The notes below the pieces were generated by a model. That model saw only the letters and a program-made list of their open reading frames with translations. It was not told where the DNA came from and searched no databases. This document shows, piece by piece, positions 60,351 to 64,000 of a stretch of 64,000 nucleotides of DNA. Source of the DNA: Anaerolineales bacterium UBA6055 (GTDB taxonomy: Bacteria > Chloroflexota > Anaerolineae > Aggregatilineales > Phototrophicaceae). Made by a program: the position numbers and the translations under genes. The DNA lies in contig DIYL01000037.1 in NCBI GenBank assembly GCA_002428985.1, positions 62,001 to 126,000 on the forward strand. Direction: 5' to 3'. How positions within the stretch are numbered: position 1 is the first letter of the stretch; each line of letters begins with the position of its first letter.

Positions 60351-60997
60351 CATTTGACCACATAGAAAAAGCCATAGCGTTGACCCCCTTTAATTCTGTT
60401 CGGGCACAGTCTCGCATGTTTCCGCGACCACGCGGAGGGCAAGAACGGGATATACCCCCCAAACAGGCTGCTGTGCTGATGCTATTGTATCCAGAGATTG
60501 ATGATCGCATTCATGTGGTGCTGACACTACGAAATGCAGGCTTACGCGGGCATAGTGGACAAGTCAGTTTTCCGGGCGGCAAACAAGATCCAGATGATCC
60601 TTCATTTACTGCGACTGCACTACGTGAAACCTGTGAAGAAATTGGCATATGTGATAAGCACAATATCCGCGTCATTGGTGAATTGGAAAAATTCTATATC
60701 CCACCGTCGCATTATGATGTTTATCCGACGGTGGCGGAATATAATGGTATGCCAGAATTTGAGCTGAATCCCGCTGAAGTTGCAGAAGTATTCAGCTTTG
60801 CGCTAGAAGATATGCTCAACCCCAAATATCGTCATGCTGAAACCCGTGTTATTCAAGGATATACAGTTGATATACCCTATTATGATGTGCAGGGGCATAA
60901 GGTTTGGGGGGCTACAGCTATTATGTTGAGTGAATTCGAAGAACGCATTCGACAAGTATTGCCAACTGCTATCTTGCAAAAAATTGAAAATACCTAA
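60335..60997 (+). CDS. NUDIX hydrolase, CoA pyrophosphatase (NudL) type
   Basis: 220 residues. The NudL-type signature LRGHSGQVSFPGGK precedes a complete Nudix box (GGK...ALRETCEEIGI, with the REx2EE acids that bind magnesium). These enzymes cleave CoA or related dinucleotides to phosphopantetheine and 3',5'-ADP. Translationally coupled to the PCMT-like gene by a 16-base overlap; AAGGA is rather far upstream. The functional link between the two is not obvious. Confidence 0.9.
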   Translation: MAQLITFDHIEKAIALTPFNSVRAQSRMFPRPRGGQERDIPPKQAAVLMLLYPEIDDRIHVVLTLRNAGLRGHSGQVSFPGGKQDPDDPSFTATALRETCEEIGICDKHNIRVIGELEKFYIPPSHYDVYPTVAEYNGMPEFELNPAEVAEVFSFALEDMLNPKYRHAETRVIQGYTVDIPYYDVQGHKVWGATAIMLSEFEERIRQVLPTAILQKIENT

Positions 60998-61074
60998 TTT
61001 TCAATAAACTGTATAGAATTCTTATTAGATGTCTTATAATGATATAACTGATTGATTTTCAAGACTGAGTTAAT

Positions 61075-61431
61075 ATGATGCGTGATGAATTACTCAACCC
61101 GCTTTACAATGTTTTGTCTGCTTCGGATTATCTGCTAAAAGAAACAATCCTAAATGATTTGCAACGTAAATTCTTGCACAGCATTCATACTGTTTCTCAA
61201 GATATGCAACAATTGATCGTCATGACTCCACCCGAATTATTGACCATTGAACGTGCTCGTGAAATGTTTAGTTATGAAACGCGTGAATTACTGGCGTCGA
61301 TGATTGGATATGCGGAGGTCTTGGAATCGGAAGCAGAAGGTAAACTTGATACAACCCAACATGAACAAGTGCGTATCATCCATACAAATGCCACTGTTTT
61401 AGTCAATATCATCGCAGAAATCAGTGAGTAA
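61075..61431 (+). CDS. Orphan HisKA-like helical protein with altered H-box
   Basis: 118 residues. The second half (FSYETRELLASMIGYAEVL, then HEQVRIIHTNATVLVNIIAEIS) reads as a histidine-kinase dimerisation hairpin, but Tyr replaces the phospho-His and RELLA replaces RTPLT. No HATPase follows. A double ATG at 61075/61078 without a Shine-Dalgarno site. It precedes a second such protein at 61517. It might act as a dimerisation competitor or scaffold for true kinases. Confidence 0.5.
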   Translation: MMRDELLNPLYNVLSASDYLLKETILNDLQRKFLHSIHTVSQDMQQLIVMTPPELLTIERAREMFSYETRELLASMIGYAEVLESEAEGKLDTTQHEQVRIIHTNATVLVNIIAEISE

Positions 61432-61516
61432 GATCAACAACTCTGTTTTTGTCTACTATGTGATTATACAGAGTGTGTTAGAATGCTGATATAGAATTCG
61501 GGATAAGGTGTCAAAA

Positions 61517-61894
61517 ATGACAATTGTATCTGTATCCATCCATGCAAAATTACAAGCTGGCATTATTCGTGTGTCACATCTAATAGAACAATTGCAGGAT
61601 GAGTCTGCTTATCAATTCTCTGAAGATCAGCGTGGCGATGTGCAGGCAATGATCACAGGTGTTACCGAATTTAAAAGTAAAATGCAAGATTTTCCTGATT
61701 TTAGTACACAAACTCCTCAACAATTAAAGATATTGCGCCATGATTTACGCAACCATCTCAACCTTATCGGTGGGTTTGCATATGTTTTTATAAGTGGATT
61801 AACTGGCGAAATACCCTCTGACAAAATGGAAATTACTGAACAGATTCATCGCCTCAGTAAAAGCCTCATCACTATTGTCAATAAGATCGCCTAG
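61517..61894 (+). CDS. Orphan HisKA-like helical protein with intact H-box
   Basis: 125 residues from ATG 61517 (AAGGTG six bases upstream; GTG 61508 is the alternative). The H-box ILRHDLRNHLNLIGGFAYVF keeps a His-Asp pair as in HisKA domains, and a second helix follows (EITEQIHRLSKSLITIVNK). There is no ATP-binding domain, so phosphate would have to come from another kinase, making it a possible histidine phosphotransfer protein. Same family style as 61075-61431 and 576-962. Confidence 0.5.
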   Translation: MTIVSVSIHAKLQAGIIRVSHLIEQLQDESAYQFSEDQRGDVQAMITGVTEFKSKMQDFPDFSTQTPQQLKILRHDLRNHLNLIGGFAYVFISGLTGEIPSDKMEITEQIHRLSKSLITIVNKIA

Positions 61895-61954
61895 ATGTTG
61901 AGATAGACTTTCTAAATATTCCTATTTATCTACTTTAACGAAATGTGATTCTTT

Positions 61955-62800
61955 ATGGATTGGTTTTTAGCAGCAATCGTATCGTCTGTCGCTTTGTCTG
62001 GGCAGGCATTGATGTATCAGCAATTGCAGAAAGATTATCCAATTAATGTATACATGGCATATGCTTGGCTTGGCTCGGCAGTGATCTTAAGTATTTTATT
62101 TTTACGCCCTGAAAATTTTCCTGCTATCAGCCGCAATATGCTTCCACTAGTTCTGGCGGGTATTACGAGCTTAACGGGGAATTATGCGTTTAACCGTGCG
62201 ATCCGTTTGCAATCAAATATTGGTTATATTGAGTCGATTATGGCTTGGCGCCTCATTTTGACCTATGTCTTCTCGATTGTTGTCTTGAATGCGTCATTTG
62301 AACTGATCCGCTTAGGTGGGGTGCTATTGATTGTTGCAGGCGTTCTTGCAGTATCTGGGGCATATAAGATGAGTCGTAAGGATATCCAATGGGGCTGGTT
62401 TAACTGGTCATTAGCTGGTGGCTTATCATTTGGTTTACTAACGATTTTTGCACGATATGCTAATGATGATGGTGTGAGTGGCGAAATCTCGTTAGTCGTC
62501 GTTCTCATTATTGCTGGCTTAGGATTTTTATTTGGAGCATTTCGTCAAAAAGAATCACTTGTCATCCATCGTCAACATATATGGGCTTATCTTGCGTTGA
62601 TTGCGTTTGCTGTGGTGGGTAATGGAGCCTTATTTGTTGCGTATGCAAAAACCCCCAATTTAGCGTACGCAATTGCAATTGATAATTCGCGGATTATTCT
62701 CTTGTATATCATCGGTCTATTTATGTTTGACGAACGCTGGCAGCTACCCAAAGCGGTGGGTATAATACTGACATTTGTAGGAATTTTGTTACTCAGTTAG
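61955..62800 (+). CDS. EamA-family (DMT superfamily) transporter
   Basis: 281 residues, about ten membrane helices in two repeated EamA halves. The first half ends with the family region ITSLTGNYAFNRAIRLQSNIGYIESIMAWRLIL (shown in part: YAFNRAIRLQ), the second with YAIAIDNSRIILLYIIGLFMFDE and a closing GIILTFVGILLLS. DMT proteins export amino acids, nucleotide sugars or other metabolites. Substrate cannot be inferred. Single gene. Confidence 0.85.
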   Translation: MDWFLAAIVSSVALSGQALMYQQLQKDYPINVYMAYAWLGSAVILSILFLRPENFPAISRNMLPLVLAGITSLTGNYAFNRAIRLQSNIGYIESIMAWRLILTYVFSIVVLNASFELIRLGGVLLIVAGVLAVSGAYKMSRKDIQWGWFNWSLAGGLSFGLLTIFARYANDDGVSGEISLVVVLIIAGLGFLFGAFRQKESLVIHRQHIWAYLALIAFAVVGNGALFVAYAKTPNLAYAIAIDNSRIILLYIIGLFMFDERWQLPKAVGIILTFVGILLLS

Positions 62801-62884
62801 CGTGTGTATCGGATTAGATTTAATGCTGTGATGTGGATAATCTGTTACAATCAACGTGACAGCTAATCTTTTGCAGATAGTAAA

Positions 62885-63769
62885 ATGACGCAAACCGCAA
62901 CCGCGATGACTCAATATCAACAAAATTTGGTCGGGTTTCGCCAATCCTACCCTTTGCATACGATTCCTATCCAACAAATGGAATGGACATACTACGATAC
63001 AATGGGGGATGGCTTTCCCGTTTTGTTGTTGTCAGGTGGTGGTGGTCACACAGAAGCTATATTCCCTCAAATTAACGCACTATCACAGCAATTCCGTGTG
63101 ATTGCGCCAAATATTCCCTCTAAGATTAAAAATATAGAAGATGCTGTGGATGGTTTATCAACGTTACTGAATGCGCTTGAACTCAAACAGGTGCATCTAT
63201 ATGGTATTTCGTTAGGTGGACATATCGCGCAGATATTTATCCGTAAACATTATGCACGCATACGTGACTGTATTCTCTCCCATACAGCAATTCCAACCGA
63301 ACAATTAGCACAAAAAACAAGCATGCAGTATCGTATGCTCCAACTATATCCGTCTGGTCTACTCACGGCGATGTTCAAACGCATGACACGTCAACAGGTT
63401 GAGCTATGCCCTGTAAATATAGCGGATGATGAGCGTGAGTTCTGGAAAACTTATTTTGATCATCAATACGATATGCAAATTAGCAAATCGTGGATTGTGT
63501 CACGTGCCCGGATAGCACGTGATTATTTCAGCCAGTTTACATTTCATGGTACAGATTTAAATTATTGGGCAGGGCGACTGTTAATTATTGAGTCTAGTCA
63601 TGATGATGTTTATGACGAAGGTGAACGTGGTGCATTGTTGGCAATGTACTCACGTGCTTGGATTCATACATTTGAAGGATATACACATTTAGCTACTATT
63701 TTAGCACATCGGCAATCTGCGGAATTAGTCATAGATTTCTTCAAGGGGGATGCTTATGATGGCGTTTGA
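62885..63769 (+). CDS. Alpha/beta hydrolase
   Basis: 294 residues. Hydrolase features: LLLSGGGGHTEAIFPQ (oxyanion region), nucleophile elbow YGISLGGHIAQ (GxSxG), acid in IESSHDDVYDE and His in GYTHLATIL. It looks like an esterase, lipase or carbon-carbon hydrolase of unknown substrate. Start at 62885 or at the in-frame ATG at 62909. Its last 14 bases overlap the start of a second, related hydrolase. Confidence 0.85.
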   Translation: MTQTATAMTQYQQNLVGFRQSYPLHTIPIQQMEWTYYDTMGDGFPVLLLSGGGGHTEAIFPQINALSQQFRVIAPNIPSKIKNIEDAVDGLSTLLNALELKQVHLYGISLGGHIAQIFIRKHYARIRDCILSHTAIPTEQLAQKTSMQYRMLQLYPSGLLTAMFKRMTRQQVELCPVNIADDEREFWKTYFDHQYDMQISKSWIVSRARIARDYFSQFTFHGTDLNYWAGRLLIIESSHDDVYDEGERGALLAMYSRAWIHTFEGYTHLATILAHRQSAELVIDFFKGDAYDGV

Positions 63770-64000
63770 AGAACAATATAGCATGGCAGAATCACAATTG
63801 CGGGATGCTCTCTGGGATTTCAGGAAGACTTATCCAGAGAAAACATATATTTATAAAGATCACACATGGTCATACTATGATATAGGCGATAGTAACGATC
63901 GTGTTATTTTATGGTTGGTGGGTGGTCTCAAGATGGCAGATGCAGCATTTCGATCTATTCCCATCATGCAAGATGATTTCCGAATTATCGTACCCAGTTA
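63756..64000 (+). CDS. Alpha/beta hydrolase-like protein, N-terminal part (runs off window)
   Basis: Starts at the double ATG 63756/63759 with AAGGGGGA upstream and is open to the window end (81 codons). The visible part parallels the preceding gene: FRKTYPEKTYIYKDHTWSYYDIG against FRQSYPLHTIPIQQMEWTYYDT, then ILWLVGGLKMADAAF and FRIIVPS. So it is a tandem paralogue; the nucleophile lies beyond the window. The 14-base overlap suggests coupled translation. Confidence 0.75.
   Translation, partial: MMAFEEQYSMAESQLRDALWDFRKTYPEKTYIYKDHTWSYYDIGDSNDRVILWLVGGLKMADAAFRSIPIMQDDFRIIVPS

Noticed and set aside
1..64000. CRISPR arrays, tRNA/rRNA genes, transposases, prophage
   Set aside because: No regularly spaced repeats, no cloverleaf with TTCGAATC-type arms in any gap, and no integrase, transposase or phage structural protein among the readable frames.

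Overview
This is a chromosomal window from a bacterium that looks like a member of the Chloroflexota (Anaerolineae-type). I infer that from the gene style, not from a marker gene: transmembrane Ser/Thr kinases with large outer domains, WD40-like and PQQ-like propeller proteins, GAF/PAS-rich sensor kinases, small Clp-N-domain proteins, a LuxR regulator derived from the large NB-ARC/TPR type common in that phylum, and HerA/NurA. Base composition is moderately AT-rich by eye. I see no rRNA, tRNA, CRISPR array, transposase or phage structural gene. Genes are dense, many overlap by 1-16 bases, and both strands are used evenly.

Layout. 1-6.2 kb: 3' end of a HerA-like ATPase, two small histidine-kinase-like proteins, a GNAT, a 2-hydroxyacid dehydrogenase, a secreted M23/propeller protein, mscL and a YbjQ protein. 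6.5-14.8 kb: MarR regulator, S9 peptidase, Ser/Thr kinase, WD40 lipoprotein, two STAS-like proteins flanking a GNAT and peptide deformylase. 15-19.3 kb: a tight operon of two Clp-N proteins, an OmpR regulator, a histidine kinase and a K+ channel. 19.3-21.6 kb: DarG-type macrodomain, YwiC-like membrane protein and an ABC ATPase with a structured leader. 21.6-22.4 kb: the longest non-coding stretch. 22.4-25.1 kb: an E2-JAB-E1 ubiquitin-like conjugation operon. 25-33 kb: response regulators, DUF1232 protein, acyl-CoA carboxylase beta, amidase, a deleted LuxR regulator and twin double-GNAT proteins. 33.5-39.2 kb: lipoprotein-like and MBL-fold genes, then a co-directional operon of macrodomain, Mug-type DNA glycosylase, TIR-DarT fusion, dUTPase and a small membrane protein. 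39.3-41 kb: a protein with an eCIS-cargo-like leader and a DcrB-like partner. 41-50.5 kb: SDR, hydrolase, NurA, second Ser/Thr kinase, deaminase, ssb, gatB, a degenerate Clp-type AAA domain protein, membrane and TPR proteins. 50.5-64 kb: a 1575-residue sensor kinase, aminotransferase, DUF5996-like gene with two membrane proteins, PCMT-like methyltransferase, NUDIX, two orphan HisKA-like proteins, DMT transporter and tandem alpha/beta hydrolases.

The two most unusual assemblies are (i) the E2-JAB-E1 operon at 22394-25067, which has no ubiquitin-like protein gene beside it and whose JAB has a changed zinc motif and an added E2/RWD-like domain, and (ii) the macro / Mug glycosylase / TIR-DarT / dUTPase operon at 35560-39221. 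The second combines NAD-consuming and DNA-ADP-ribosylation folds with uracil/thymine DNA metabolism, and two of its key sites (DarT glutamate, macrodomain glycine loop) are altered. Both resemble defence or toxin-antitoxin modules, but that role is inferred. All functional calls are from reading motifs; no database search or computation was run.
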